NCBI RefSeq assembly: GCF_000715015.1
Contig: NZ_JMIW01000003.1
Location: 62,001-126,000 of the forward strand
DNA: 64,000 bases
Source of the DNA: Erythrobacter longus
GTDB taxonomy: Bacteria; Pseudomonadota; Alphaproteobacteria; Sphingomonadales; Sphingomonadaceae
Direction of reading: 5' to 3'
Shown here one piece after another: positions 1-7,561 of the stretch. Position 1 is the stretch's first letter. Each line of letters begins with the position of its first letter. The position numbers and the translations under genes are program-made. The notes under the pieces were generated by a model, which was not told the DNA's origin, did no database searches, and worked only from the letters and a program-made list of their open reading frames with translations.

Positions 1-784
1 GCGTGTCGCGCTCTTTCTGCGCCCACTCGTCACCGTCAGCCGCTGCCGCCTCAAGGCTGGCGAGAATGTCCTCAAGCGTGTCCGAGGCAAAATGCTTGGC
101 GATTTTGAGCGCGTTTTCTTCGAGCCGTGCAGGGGGAGGCGTGCCCACGGGCTCAGACAAAATGCCTGCGATCCTATCGGGCTTTTCTGCGATGCGCGCT
201 TTCAGGTCTTCGATCATTTCGCTCGGCACGTAATGTGTCGCAAGGCCTGCCCAAAGGCATTCCTCGCCCTTGAGCCGCGCGCCGGTCAGCGCGAGGAATT
301 GCCCCAGCCGCCCGCCAAGGCGTGACAGGAACCAGCCGCCGCCCACATCGGGGAAGAGGCCGATGCCGGTTTCGGGCATGGCAAAGCGGGTGTTTTCGGT
401 CGCCACGCGGAATTTGGCTGGCTGCGAAATACCAACACCGCCACCCATCGTCACCCCGTCCATGAAAGCGACAATCGGCTTTTCATAAGCGAACATCTGG
501 TGATTGAGTTGATACTCGTCGTGGAAGAACTTGCGCCCCGATACGCCGCCATCGTTGAGCGCTGAATTGCGCAAGAAAGCGATATCGCCCCCTGCGCAAA
601 AGCCGCGTGAGCCCTCTGCATGGTCGATGATGATCGCGCGCACGTCGTCGTTGCTCGCCCATTCGGTGAGCGCCGCGCTCATCGCATGGCACATCTCCAG
701 CGTGAGGGCATGAAGCGCCTTGGGGCGATTGAGCGTGATGCGGCCAATGGGGCCTTCAATTCGGGTCAGGACGTCTTGTGTCAT
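1..784 (-). CDS. 3-hydroxyisobutyryl-CoA hydrolase (3' end beyond the left edge)
   Basis: This crotonase-fold enzyme is expected to release 3-hydroxyisobutyrate from its CoA ester in valine breakdown. The first 261 codons are present. It shows the oxyanion-hole segments FCAGGD and GGGVG, followed by MPETGIG and LFPDVGGG. That Glu and Asp pattern is typical of the hydrolase (HIBCH) rather than of ordinary enoyl-CoA hydratases. The ATG at 784 lies 29 bp inside the end of the upstream VOC gene, so the two are probably translated together. Isobutyryl-CoA dehydrogenase at the head of the same operon supports the valine role. A generic enoyl-CoA hydratase/isomerase is the alternative. The C-terminal third is not visible. 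Confidence 0.85.
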   Translation of the reverse strand, partial: MTQDVLTRIEGPIGRITLNRPKALHALTLEMCHAMSAALTEWASNDDVRAIIIDHAEGSRGFCAGGDIAFLRNSALNDGGVSGRKFFHDEYQLNHQMFAYEKPIVAFMDGVTMGGGVGISQPAKFRVATENTRFAMPETGIGLFPDVGGGWFLSRLGGRLGQFLALTGARLKGEECLWAGLATHYVPSEMIEDLKARIAEKPDRIAGILSEPVGTPPPARLEENALKIAKHFASDTLEDILASLEAAAADGDEWAQKERDT

Positions 785-1187
785 TTCCAGCTTTCAATTC
801 GATCAGGTCCCATTTGTTGCCGAACGGATCGGCGAACACGGCCACTGTTGCATAAGGCTCGTGCCGGGGTTCTTCTAGGAATTCCACCCCTGCTGCGAGA
901 AACCTTGCATGAGTATCGGCGAAATTGTTGGTATTAAGGAAGAATGACACCCGCCCGCCGGTCTGATTGCCAATGGCGGCGGTTTGCGCTTGCGTTTTGG
1001 CCTTGGCGAGCAGCAGGCGGCCACCCCCGGAAGCCTCCACCACAACCCAGCGTTTTCCGCTCCCCCCAGTACTGGCAAACTCTGTGTCTTCGATGAGGGT
1101 AAAGCCAAGTGCGCCCACATAAAAGGCGATGCCTGCGTCATAGTCCGGGACCACCAGCGTGGTCATGGCGAAGGTTTCGGTGGTCAT
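756..1187 (-). CDS. VOC (glyoxalase/bleomycin-resistance fold) family protein
   Basis: A 143-residue protein starting MTTETFAMTT, with the two beta-alpha-beta-beta-beta halves of the vicinal-oxygen-chelate fold. The halves are recognisable by VPDYDAGIAFYVGALGF near the N-terminus and VAVFADPFGNKWDLIEL near the C-terminus; the latter carries the usual metal-ligand Glu. The reaction is unknown, since this family includes glyoxalases, dioxygenases and epimerases. The ATG at 1187 overlaps the stop of the upstream membrane-protein gene (ATGA). I rejected a longer reading starting 64 codons upstream because that extension lies inside the membrane-protein gene. Its place in a valine operon might mean an acyl-CoA epimerase-like role, but nothing in the sequence proves it. 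Confidence 0.75.
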   Translation of the reverse strand: MTTETFAMTTLVVPDYDAGIAFYVGALGFTLIEDTEFASTGGSGKRWVVVEASGGGRLLLAKAKTQAQTAAIGNQTGGRVSFFLNTNNFADTHARFLAAGVEFLEEPRHEPYATVAVFADPFGNKWDLIELKAGNDTRRPDPN

Positions 1188-1609
1188 GACTGAGTCTTTA
1201 AGTGTTTCGGTGGAAAGCATCGCCAAGCCGCCAACCAATAACTTATCCAGCCAGCGCAAAATGGCCAACTGATCATGGCGTAGAAGCTCCAGAAAACTGG
1301 CAACCGGCGGTCGTTGGTGAGGACGAAGTAAAGCAGGATGATCGCCGTGTGCAAAATCGCCAGTAAAAGGAAGCCCCAAAGAGGGCCCTTGCGAAGTTTC
1401 TCAGTCGCGATGATCGTGGGCAACCCAAGCGGCAACGAAATCAGAGCCGCCCACATTGCTATATAGGTCAAATCCTTAATCCACGCGCTGCCCGGCTGAA
1501 GGCTCGGCGCGTTTTCTCTGAGAGAATCTAGTAGGAAGACGACGAAGATCGTCGCGGTTCCAATAAGGCAAGCTAGCGCATAGCTTGCTAGGACTGTGCG
1601 CGCCCTCAC
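1184..1609 (-). CDS. Small integral membrane protein, unknown function
   Basis: A 141-residue protein with four predicted membrane segments, roughly residues 6-27, 47-67, 78-97 and 105-129. I recognise no family. It starts with GTG at 1609, overlapping the stop of the acyl-CoA dehydrogenase gene (GTGA), and its own stop overlaps the VOC start (ATGA). It is therefore wired into the operon by translational coupling on both sides. The hydrophobic profile and tight coupling argue that it is a real gene rather than a chance frame. Confidence 0.6.
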   Translation of the reverse strand: MRARTVLASYALACLIGTATIFVVFLLDSLRENAPSLQPGSAWIKDLTYIAMWAALISLPLGLPTIIATEKLRKGPLWGFLLLAILHTAIILLYFVLTNDRRLPVFWSFYAMISWPFCAGWISYWLAAWRCFPPKHLKTQS

Positions 1610-2751
1610 TGCCGCAGCAGATCCCGGCCCACGATCATGCGCATCACCTGATTGGTGCCTTCAAGGATCGAATGCACCCGCAGGTCGCGCCAGAAACGCT
1701 CGATCGGGTAATCGCGCAAGTAGCCATAGCCGCCAAACAATTGCAGCGCGTCGTTGACGATTTTGCTGCCGTTGTCGGTCGCAAGGCGTTTTGCCATGGC
1801 GGAAAAGCGCGATTTGTCTGGTGCATTCTCGGTGACCTTGGCCGCCGCCAGATAGAGCAGCGCGCGCGCAGCCTCCAGATCGGTCGCCATATCGGCGAGC
1901 ATGAACTGCGTGTTCTGGAAGTCTGCAACGGCGGTATCGAATTGCTTGCGATCCTTGGTGTAGCTGATTGCCTCGTCCAGACACCTTTGCGCGCCGCCAA
2001 GCGAGCACGCGCCAATGTTCAAACGACCGCCATCCAGGCCCATCATCGCAAAGCGGAAACCTTCGCCCTCATCGCCGACACGGTTGGCGACCGGTACGCG
2101 CGCATCTTCGAATATGACCTGCGCGGTTGGTGACGCGTTCCAGCCGAGTTTCTTCTCCGGCGCGCCAAAGCTGACGCCGGGCGTGTCCTTGTCGATCACA
2201 AGGCAGGTGATACCTTTGGTTTTGTGCTCGCCCGTGCGCACCATGCAGACATAGACATCATTGACGCCGCCGCCTGAAATGAACTGTTTCGTGCCGTTCA
2301 GCACATAGTGGTCGCCGTCCAGCTTCGCCTGCGTTTTGAGCGCGGCTGCATCCGACCCGCTACCCGGTTCCGTCAGGCAGTAGCTCGCGATTTTGTCCAT
2401 GCCGATAAGGTCGGGTAGGTAGCGGTCTTTCAATTCCTGACCGCCAAATTCGTCGATCATCCATGCGGCCATATTGTGGATCGAAATGAACGCCGATGTC
2501 GTGGGACAGCCATAGGCCATCGCCTCCATAATCAGCGCCGCTTCCAACCGGCCAAGCCCGATGCCGCCCGATTCTTCGGACACATAAATCGCGCCAAAGC
2601 CAAGCTCTGCCGTCTTCTTGATCGTGTCCTTTGGGAAGATGTGTTTCTCGTCCCATTCGGCCGCGAAAGGCGTGATGTTGTCGGCGGTGAAACGCTGCGC
2701 CATCTCTTGAATGGCGAGCTGATCGTCGGTGAGTGAAAATTGTCCTTGCAT
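1606..2751 (-). CDS. Isobutyryl-CoA dehydrogenase-type acyl-CoA dehydrogenase
   Basis: A complete 381-residue FAD-dependent acyl-CoA dehydrogenase. The N-terminal helical domain is followed by the FAD/substrate signature CLTEPGSGSD and by the C-terminal domain with LQLFGGYGYLRDYPIERFWRD. The likely catalytic base is Glu364 in ILEGTNQV, the position used by the short/branched-chain enzymes. The ATG at 2751 gives the family's normal length. It heads an operon ending in 3-hydroxyisobutyryl-CoA hydrolase, which points to valine degradation (isobutyryl-CoA to methacrylyl-CoA). A short- or 2-methyl-branched-chain specificity is the alternative. Confidence 0.87.
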   Translation of the reverse strand: MQGQFSLTDDQLAIQEMAQRFTADNITPFAAEWDEKHIFPKDTIKKTAELGFGAIYVSEESGGIGLGRLEAALIMEAMAYGCPTTSAFISIHNMAAWMIDEFGGQELKDRYLPDLIGMDKIASYCLTEPGSGSDAAALKTQAKLDGDHYVLNGTKQFISGGGVNDVYVCMVRTGEHKTKGITCLVIDKDTPGVSFGAPEKKLGWNASPTAQVIFEDARVPVANRVGDEGEGFRFAMMGLDGGRLNIGACSLGGAQRCLDEAISYTKDRKQFDTAVADFQNTQFMLADMATDLEAARALLYLAAAKVTENAPDKSRFSAMAKRLATDNGSKIVNDALQLFGGYGYLRDYPIERFWRDLRVHSILEGTNQVMRMIVGRDLLRQ

Positions 2752-2867
2752 GGCATCGAGACTAGCTTCTCTGGACGATCAAGAAAAGGTCTCAAAATAG
2801 CGAGGGTAAGGAGCGTGCAGCGCATGGGACCTCACGCGAAATTTTCTGTAACCCAAATGGGGTCTGG

Positions 2868-2880
2868 CGCGTATTATAAG
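2868..2880 (+). promoter_or_regulatory. Possible -10 element just before the 2883 gene
   Basis: TATTAT at 2872-2877 and TATAAG at 2875-2880 both resemble a sigma70 -10 box only a few bases before the ATG at 2883. There is no purine-rich ribosome-binding site in between. If the box is used, the transcript would begin at or near the start codon and be leaderless. A convincing -35 was not found. Confidence 0.25.
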
Positions 2881-2882
2881 TT

Positions 2883-3311
2883 ATGTCACACTCATCGCCC
2901 TCCGATCCAAAGCGGCTCATTTGCGTTTACAATGCGGATACGGGCCTGATTCAGGCGCTGATGCATGCCGTGCACAAGCAGGTCCGGCCCGATACCTATC
3001 CGTGTTCCTTGTGTGCGCTAACCTATGGCGCGGTGTCCATGCGGGGCGATTGGAAGGCCTTTTGGCAAGCGCTGGAGCCGCAGGTTGATTTCTATCACCG
3101 CGATGATTTTACAGCGGACTTTCCAGCCTTCGGCACTGGCGGCAATAAAGAGGTCGCCTTGCCCGCGATCCTGATTGATGAAGCGGACGCCGACCTGCGC
3201 ATTCTGATCTCGAATGAAGAGCTTGATGCGATGGCCAATGTGAACGATCTGATGGCGAGTGTGACAGGCAAATTGGGCTTGGCCGCCTCGCAGGCGCAAG
3301 CAGCGACCTGA
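2883..3311 (+). CDS. Conserved hypothetical protein with CxxC motif
   Basis: A 142-residue soluble protein. The N-terminal half has a CSLC motif near residues 41-44 followed by TYGAVSMRGDWKAF; the second half contains FYHRDDF and ends in an alpha-helical tail rich in Ala and Gln. The motif order resembles a conserved proteobacterial family of unknown role that I cannot name confidently. The CxxC could be a redox pair or a metal site. It is divergent from the valine operon and is followed 44 bp later by the kelch gene. Confidence 0.65.
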   Translation: MSHSSPSDPKRLICVYNADTGLIQALMHAVHKQVRPDTYPCSLCALTYGAVSMRGDWKAFWQALEPQVDFYHRDDFTADFPAFGTGGNKEVALPAILIDEADADLRILISNEELDAMANVNDLMASVTGKLGLAASQAQAAT

Positions 3312-3355
3312 CGCGCCTGCTTGACCAATTGCGCCGTGTGCTCTTCAAAAGAGCG

Positions 3356-4354
3356 ATGCGTATTTTTCGTTATGCTCCAAAGCTTCTCGCGGCGCTTGCA
3401 GCCCTTCTCGTCGTGGTTCCGGCAGGCGCCTATCTGATCGGCCCATCGCTTATGACGGGTGCTGGCGATATGTCCGAGCCGCGATCCGAAGTGCACGCAG
3501 CCGAGCTTGACGGCACCATCTATGTCGCAGGCGGCATCGGGTTTCAGAGGACGCTGAAAAGCTGCGTTGCCTTTGAAGTTGCCACGCAAGGCTTTTCCGA
3601 TTGCCCCGACTTGCCGCGCACATTGCATCATGTTGGTATGGCAGCTGGAGAGGGTGAGGTGTTTGCGAGTGGCGGCTACTCAAGTCTGCCCTTCAACCAG
3701 GACCCCGATGGCGCCCTTTTTGCCTTCTCGCCCGATGATGCGCAGCCGCAATGGCGCGAATTGTCCCGCCTGCCAGAGCCGCTTGGCCAGCACGCGATGT
3801 TCTACCGCGACGGGAAATTGTGGCTGATCGGGGGGCAGTCGGGCGACAGGACGCTTGGCACGATCCGCACCTATGATCTGGCGAGCGGCAAATGGGGCGA
3901 GGTCACGCCTATGCCAACGCCGCGCCATTCTCATGCTTTCGCGTTTGACGAGGACAAGCTCTACGTGACCGGCGGGCGCAGCGATACACTTGGCCCCCAT
4001 GCAACGGTGATCGAGGTCTATGATTTCGCGAGCGACAGCTGGGAAAGCCTGCCCGATGCGCCATTCCCCCTCGCAGGACACGGCGCGGCTGTGTTTGAGG
4101 GGCGCTTGCACATTTATGGCGGCGAGGACGTGACGACTTCGGAAGTGTTCACACAGCATTTCTCCATGGACCTTGCCGACCCGTCAAGCGGCTGGCGCGA
4201 AGAAGTGCCCATGAGCGCAGGCCGCCACGGCTTTGCCACTTGGCGCGTGGGCGATACGGCGTGGATCTTGGGCGGGGGAGAGCTTGCGGGGTGGAAAACG
4301 CTGACCTCGGTGACGGGGACTGCGATTCCGCTAAAACTGAGTGATCAAGAGTAG
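3356..4354 (+). CDS. Kelch-repeat beta-propeller protein, membrane-anchored or secreted
   Basis: A 332-residue protein with an N-terminal hydrophobic segment (about residues 6-26) acting as signal peptide or anchor. Six kelch-type blades follow, each with a hydrophobic strand and double Gly: IYVAGG, VFASGG, LWLIGG, LYVTGG, LHIYGG and AWILGG. It is therefore most likely a complete six-bladed propeller in the periplasm. I chose the ATG at 3356 over an in-frame TTG at 3329, because the ATG places the positive charges directly before the hydrophobic segment. Kelch propellers bind proteins or sugars; some relatives are N-acetylneuraminate epimerases, but no catalytic residues can be assigned. The 3' end overlaps the convergent DUF1254 gene by 10 bp. 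Confidence 0.75.
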   Translation: MRIFRYAPKLLAALAALLVVVPAGAYLIGPSLMTGAGDMSEPRSEVHAAELDGTIYVAGGIGFQRTLKSCVAFEVATQGFSDCPDLPRTLHHVGMAAGEGEVFASGGYSSLPFNQDPDGALFAFSPDDAQPQWRELSRLPEPLGQHAMFYRDGKLWLIGGQSGDRTLGTIRTYDLASGKWGEVTPMPTPRHSHAFAFDEDKLYVTGGRSDTLGPHATVIEVYDFASDSWESLPDAPFPLAGHGAAVFEGRLHIYGGEDVTTSEVFTQHFSMDLADPSSGWREEVPMSAGRHGFATWRVGDTAWILGGGELAGWKTLTSVTGTAIPLKLSDQE

Positions 4355-4866
4355 CCGATCTCGCATCGGTCATTCTTCGCAGCTTCCAGAGCTTGATCGA
4401 ACAGCTCCTGTGTTGGGGCCAGGCGGCGGATGAGGACGACGCCGCGCTCCGAAGGACTGACGATCTCACCCTCTTTCTTGGAGCCCGCCATGTCGGGAGG
4501 TAGAAGCGTCTTAGTCCGCGCAACGCCTTGCCCGCGAACGGTCGCAAAATTGTTGGTCGAGGCATCGAAGAAAGACAGCGATTGATACCCAGGCCAATCG
4601 CCCATGGTGACGCGAACGGCGCTCCCCGGCTGGGTCAGATCATAACGGCACAGCGCGTAGAACAGGTCAGGCGATGAGCACACAACCACCTGCGTTTGGG
4701 GCGTGATCCGCTCGGGATTGGTGAAGGAATGCAGCGCGATATTGCGCTTGGCGAGCATAAAGAGCGCCTGATCCATGATCACATTTGGCGCGAGAGCCAG
4801 AGTTGCGAAGTGCGCCGCGATTCCCGTGACGGCCGCTAGCGCAGTGGGTCCGATCCAGCCTCTCAT
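4345..4866 (-). CDS. DUF1254 domain protein
   Basis: A 173-residue protein with an N-terminal hydrophobic segment and the short DUF1254 core: PERITPQTQVVVCSSPDLFYALC followed by SLSFFDASTNNFATVRG. The function is unknown. In many bacteria DUF1254 is fused to DUF1214 in one large secreted protein; here the two are separate small genes. Its ATG at 4866 overlaps the stop of the DUF1214 gene (ATGA). The hydrophobic start suggests membrane anchoring with the rest in the periplasm. Confidence 0.75.
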   Translation of the reverse strand: MRGWIGPTALAAVTGIAAHFATLALAPNVIMDQALFMLAKRNIALHSFTNPERITPQTQVVVCSSPDLFYALCRYDLTQPGSAVRVTMGDWPGYQSLSFFDASTNNFATVRGQGVARTKTLLPPDMAGSKKEGEIVSPSERGVVLIRRLAPTQELFDQALEAAKNDRCEIGYS

Positions 4867-5474
4867 GCGGCGTCCTCCTTACACGAAAGCCGCTCTATCA
4901 GCGGGGGTGAAACAGTGTCTTCGGGAGCTTCGAGCAAAGCCCGTCTTGGCACATAGAGCCGCAAGGTGAGGTCGAAATTTCCCGCAGCTTTGCTGGATAT
5001 CCATGCCGTGCCTTCCGCAGGTCGCCGTGCTGCGATGATTGCTTCCCACGCGCCTTCTCCAGCATTCAGCCGGGTTGCATCAATGCTAAGCGCGCCGTCG
5101 GTGTTATCGGGAAGGAGGCTCTCGCCATTATAGAGCGTGATCGACCACCAATCGGCGGGCATTGCGCCGCCGGTCATCCGGTAGTCGCAATTCTCGCGCA
5201 AGGGTTGGCCGTCGCTGTCGGTGGTCCGTGTGAAATAGACCGCCTCGCTTTTCGCAAGTCCCAAAAGACCGTGGCGCGCCACCCGCGCTCTTGTGTAGGG
5301 ATCGGCAGCCTCCGAGCCGATTGCAAAATCGCTGCGCCAACCGCCAATCTCGACATCGCCGAAATCGAGCGGTTTGGCCCCCGGCCACAACCCCGCCAAA
5401 TAGAGCGCGCTAGCAGGACCCAGAACAAGGCCGAGAATGAGCGCGAGGATGTAGGCCGCAATCCGCTTAATCAT
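4863..5474 (-). CDS. DUF1214 domain protein
   Basis: A 203-residue protein with an N-terminal membrane segment (about residues 5-30). The DUF1214 beta-rich domain includes PADWWSITLYNGESLLPDN and a C-terminal LTLRLYVPR, both typical of the family. It carries no catalytic signature I can name. It overlaps ridA by 8 bp upstream and the DUF1254 gene downstream, so it belongs to the mmsA-ridA operon. As a small standalone pair with DUF1254 it may form an envelope complex; this is inference. Confidence 0.75.
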   Translation of the reverse strand: MIKRIAAYILALILGLVLGPASALYLAGLWPGAKPLDFGDVEIGGWRSDFAIGSEAADPYTRARVARHGLLGLAKSEAVYFTRTTDSDGQPLRENCDYRMTGGAMPADWWSITLYNGESLLPDNTDGALSIDATRLNAGEGAWEAIIAARRPAEGTAWISSKAAGNFDLTLRLYVPRRALLEAPEDTVSPPLIERLSCKEDAA

Positions 5475-5859
5475 CGCCTATCACAGCTTCCGCTTCGATT
5501 TCGACCTTCCATTCGCGGCGGCAAAGCCATGCGACGCCTGCCATGGTCGCAGCGGGGCGCGCTTCGCCGAAATAGCGGGCGTGGACATCGCCAACGGCTT
5601 CCTGATCGTCGAAATCGGTCAGCAGCATCCGCGTGCGCACCACGTCTTTTGCAGAGCCTCCCAATTCCTCAATCGCAGCAACGATAATGGCTAAGCACCT
5701 GTCAGCCTGCTTGGCAGCGCCGCCCGGTGTGGTCGAGCCGTCGGGCTCCACCGGGCCGGTGCCCGCAACGATGATGCGGTTGCCTTCGCGGATAGCTCGG
5801 CAAAAGCCGAATTGGTCTTCGAAGGGCGAACCCGAGGTGGTGCGTTTGCGGTTGCTCAC
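5467..5859 (-). CDS. RidA-family (YjgF/YER057c/UK114) protein
   Basis: A 130-residue RidA-fold protein, the normal subunit size for these trimeric enzymes. Visible signatures are IREGNRIIVAGTGP near the N-terminus, QADRCLAIIVAAIEELG in the middle, and PAATMAGVAWLCRREWKVEIEAEAV at the C-terminus. In the deaminating RidA subgroup a conserved Arg precedes the 'P-A-R' loop; here the loop reads RPAATMAGV, so enamine/imine deaminase activity is plausible but not certain. The GTG start at 5859 lies 6 bp after the mmsA stop, marking the same operon. A role in clearing a reactive by-product of the pathway is inference. Confidence 0.8.
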   Translation of the reverse strand: MSNRKRTTSGSPFEDQFGFCRAIREGNRIIVAGTGPVEPDGSTTPGGAAKQADRCLAIIVAAIEELGGSAKDVVRTRMLLTDFDDQEAVGDVHARYFGEARPAATMAGVAWLCRREWKVEIEAEAVIGDD

Positions 5860-5865
5860 CGCTGA

Positions 5866-7377
5866 TCAGCCCATCGTCGGAATGACAAATGCATTCGACC
5901 CATCGCCGCCACCAAAGTCATTGGTTTCTGGCCAGCGTTCGGTGATCTTCTTCTTCTTGGTCCAGAAAGCAAGGCCCTCGGTCCCGTATTGGTCGATATC
6001 GCCAAAGCCTGAACGCTTCCATCCGCCGAACGAGTGGTAGGCGACTGGCACAGGGATCGGTACGTTGACGCCAACCATACCCACTTGAACGCGGCTCGCA
6101 AATTCGCGGGCGGCGTGGCCGTTGCGGGTGAAGATTGCGACGCCGTTTCCGTACTGGTGCTCAGACGGCAGGCGCACGGCCTCTTCAAAATCCCTGGCGC
6201 GCACAATCTGTAGCACGGGGCCAAAGATTTCCTCTTTGTAAGAGGACATTTCAGGCGTCACATGGTCGATCAGGGTTGGGCCTACGAAGAAGCCCTTTTC
6301 ATGGCCTTGAAGCGTGAAGCCGCGTCCGTCGATGACGATTTCGCCGCCTTCTTCCTCTGCCGTGGTGATCCACTGCTCGATACGCGCCTTGTGCTCTGGT
6401 GTTACCACCGGGCCATAATGCGCGTCCGGGTCGGTCGAGACACCCACGCGAAGGGCGTGGATCGCCGGGATCAGCTTTTCTTTTAGACGTTCTGCCGTAT
6501 CCTCGCCCACTGGCACCACAACAGGCAGCGCCATGCAGCGTTCGCCCGCTGAACCAAAGGCAGCGCCCGCCAGATCGTTCACAACCTGATCGAGGTCAGC
6601 GTCCGGCATCACAACGCCGTGGTTTTTCGCGCCGCCAAAGGCTTGAACGCGTTTGCCGTTTTCCGCGCCCCGGTGGTAAATATAGTGCGCAATATCGGAC
6701 GATCCGACGAAACTGATCGCAGGAATGTCTGGGTGGTCGAGGATCGCATCGACCATTTCCTTGTCGCCGTGGACGACCTGCAAAAGCCCCTCTGGCGCGC
6801 CCGCTTCGACGAAGAGTTCCGCGAGGCGAACCGGCACCGAAGGATCGCGCTCGGATGGTTTGAGGATAAAGGCATTGCCCGCCGCACACGCCATGCCGAA
6901 CATCCACATCGGGATCATCGCAGGGAAGTTGAACGGGGTGATGCCAGCGCCAATGCCGAGCGGTTGACGCATGGAATAGACATCAATGCCGGGCCCTGCG
7001 CCTTGGGTAAATTCGCCTTTGAGCACCTGCGGAATGCCGCAAGCGTATTCGATCACCTCAAGCCCGCGCTGAACATCGCCCATGGCATCGGGAACGGTCT
7101 TGCCGTGCTCACTCGAAAGAAGCTCTGCCAAAGGCTTCATATTGGCCTCGATCAGCTCCTTGAACTTGAACATAACGCGGGCGCGTTTTTGCGGGTTTGT
7201 CGCCGCCCATTCGGGCTGAACGCGCTTGGCAGTTGCGACCGCCCGATCAAGCACATCACGCCCGGCAAGGGTCACTTCGGCCTGCACTTCGCCCGTTGAA
7301 GGGTTCCAGATCTGGTGTGTGCGCGATCCACTGCCGCTTGCACCAAGGCTATTTGGAAAATGGTCTACTTGACGCAT
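5866..7377 (-). CDS. mmsA: Methylmalonate-semialdehyde dehydrogenase (CoA-acylating)
   Basis: A 503-residue aldehyde dehydrogenase of the MmsA/IolA type. It converts methylmalonate semialdehyde or malonate semialdehyde with CoA and NAD+ to propionyl-CoA or acetyl-CoA. Typical segments are GIGAGITPFNFPAMIPMWMF and AFGGAKNHGVVMPDAD, the catalytic Cys in FGSAGERCMALPV, and the C-terminal GVNVPIPVPVAYHSFGGWK. The ATG at 7377 (MRQVDHF) is preceded by AGGAGAGG at a good distance, so I prefer it to an in-frame start 33 bp upstream. It completes the valine theme of the left part of the window and leads an operon with ridA, DUF1214 and DUF1254. Confidence 0.93.
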   Translation of the reverse strand: MRQVDHFPNSLGASGSGSRTHQIWNPSTGEVQAEVTLAGRDVLDRAVATAKRVQPEWAATNPQKRARVMFKFKELIEANMKPLAELLSSEHGKTVPDAMGDVQRGLEVIEYACGIPQVLKGEFTQGAGPGIDVYSMRQPLGIGAGITPFNFPAMIPMWMFGMACAAGNAFILKPSERDPSVPVRLAELFVEAGAPEGLLQVVHGDKEMVDAILDHPDIPAISFVGSSDIAHYIYHRGAENGKRVQAFGGAKNHGVVMPDADLDQVVNDLAGAAFGSAGERCMALPVVVPVGEDTAERLKEKLIPAIHALRVGVSTDPDAHYGPVVTPEHKARIEQWITTAEEEGGEIVIDGRGFTLQGHEKGFFVGPTLIDHVTPEMSSYKEEIFGPVLQIVRARDFEEAVRLPSEHQYGNGVAIFTRNGHAAREFASRVQVGMVGVNVPIPVPVAYHSFGGWKRSGFGDIDQYGTEGLAFWTKKKKITERWPETNDFGGGDGSNAFVIPTMG

Positions 7378-7481
7378 CAGTGTCCTCTCCTGTCGTTTGG
7401 CCAAAGCCATGACGAGGAGAGGTCAGATGCGCAAGCAGGTCTTTCCGCAGAGCGCTTATCAATTATCCATCGCGATCCTTG

Positions 7482-7498
7482 TGAACAATTATTGCTCA
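7482..7498. promoter_or_regulatory. Near-perfect 17-bp palindrome upstream of mmsA
   Basis: TGAACAATTATTGCTCA is an inverted repeat of 8-bp half-sites with one mismatch around a central T. It sits about 105 bp before the mmsA start, in the gap between mmsA and the chemoreceptor gene. Size and position fit a dimeric regulator's operator, but the regulator is not in the window. Confidence 0.35.
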
Positions 7499-7561
7499 AG
7501 AAATGCTGTGAAAGACCGGTTTGAAAATCACTTCGAACACAAAGGTTTGGACGCCGAAACG

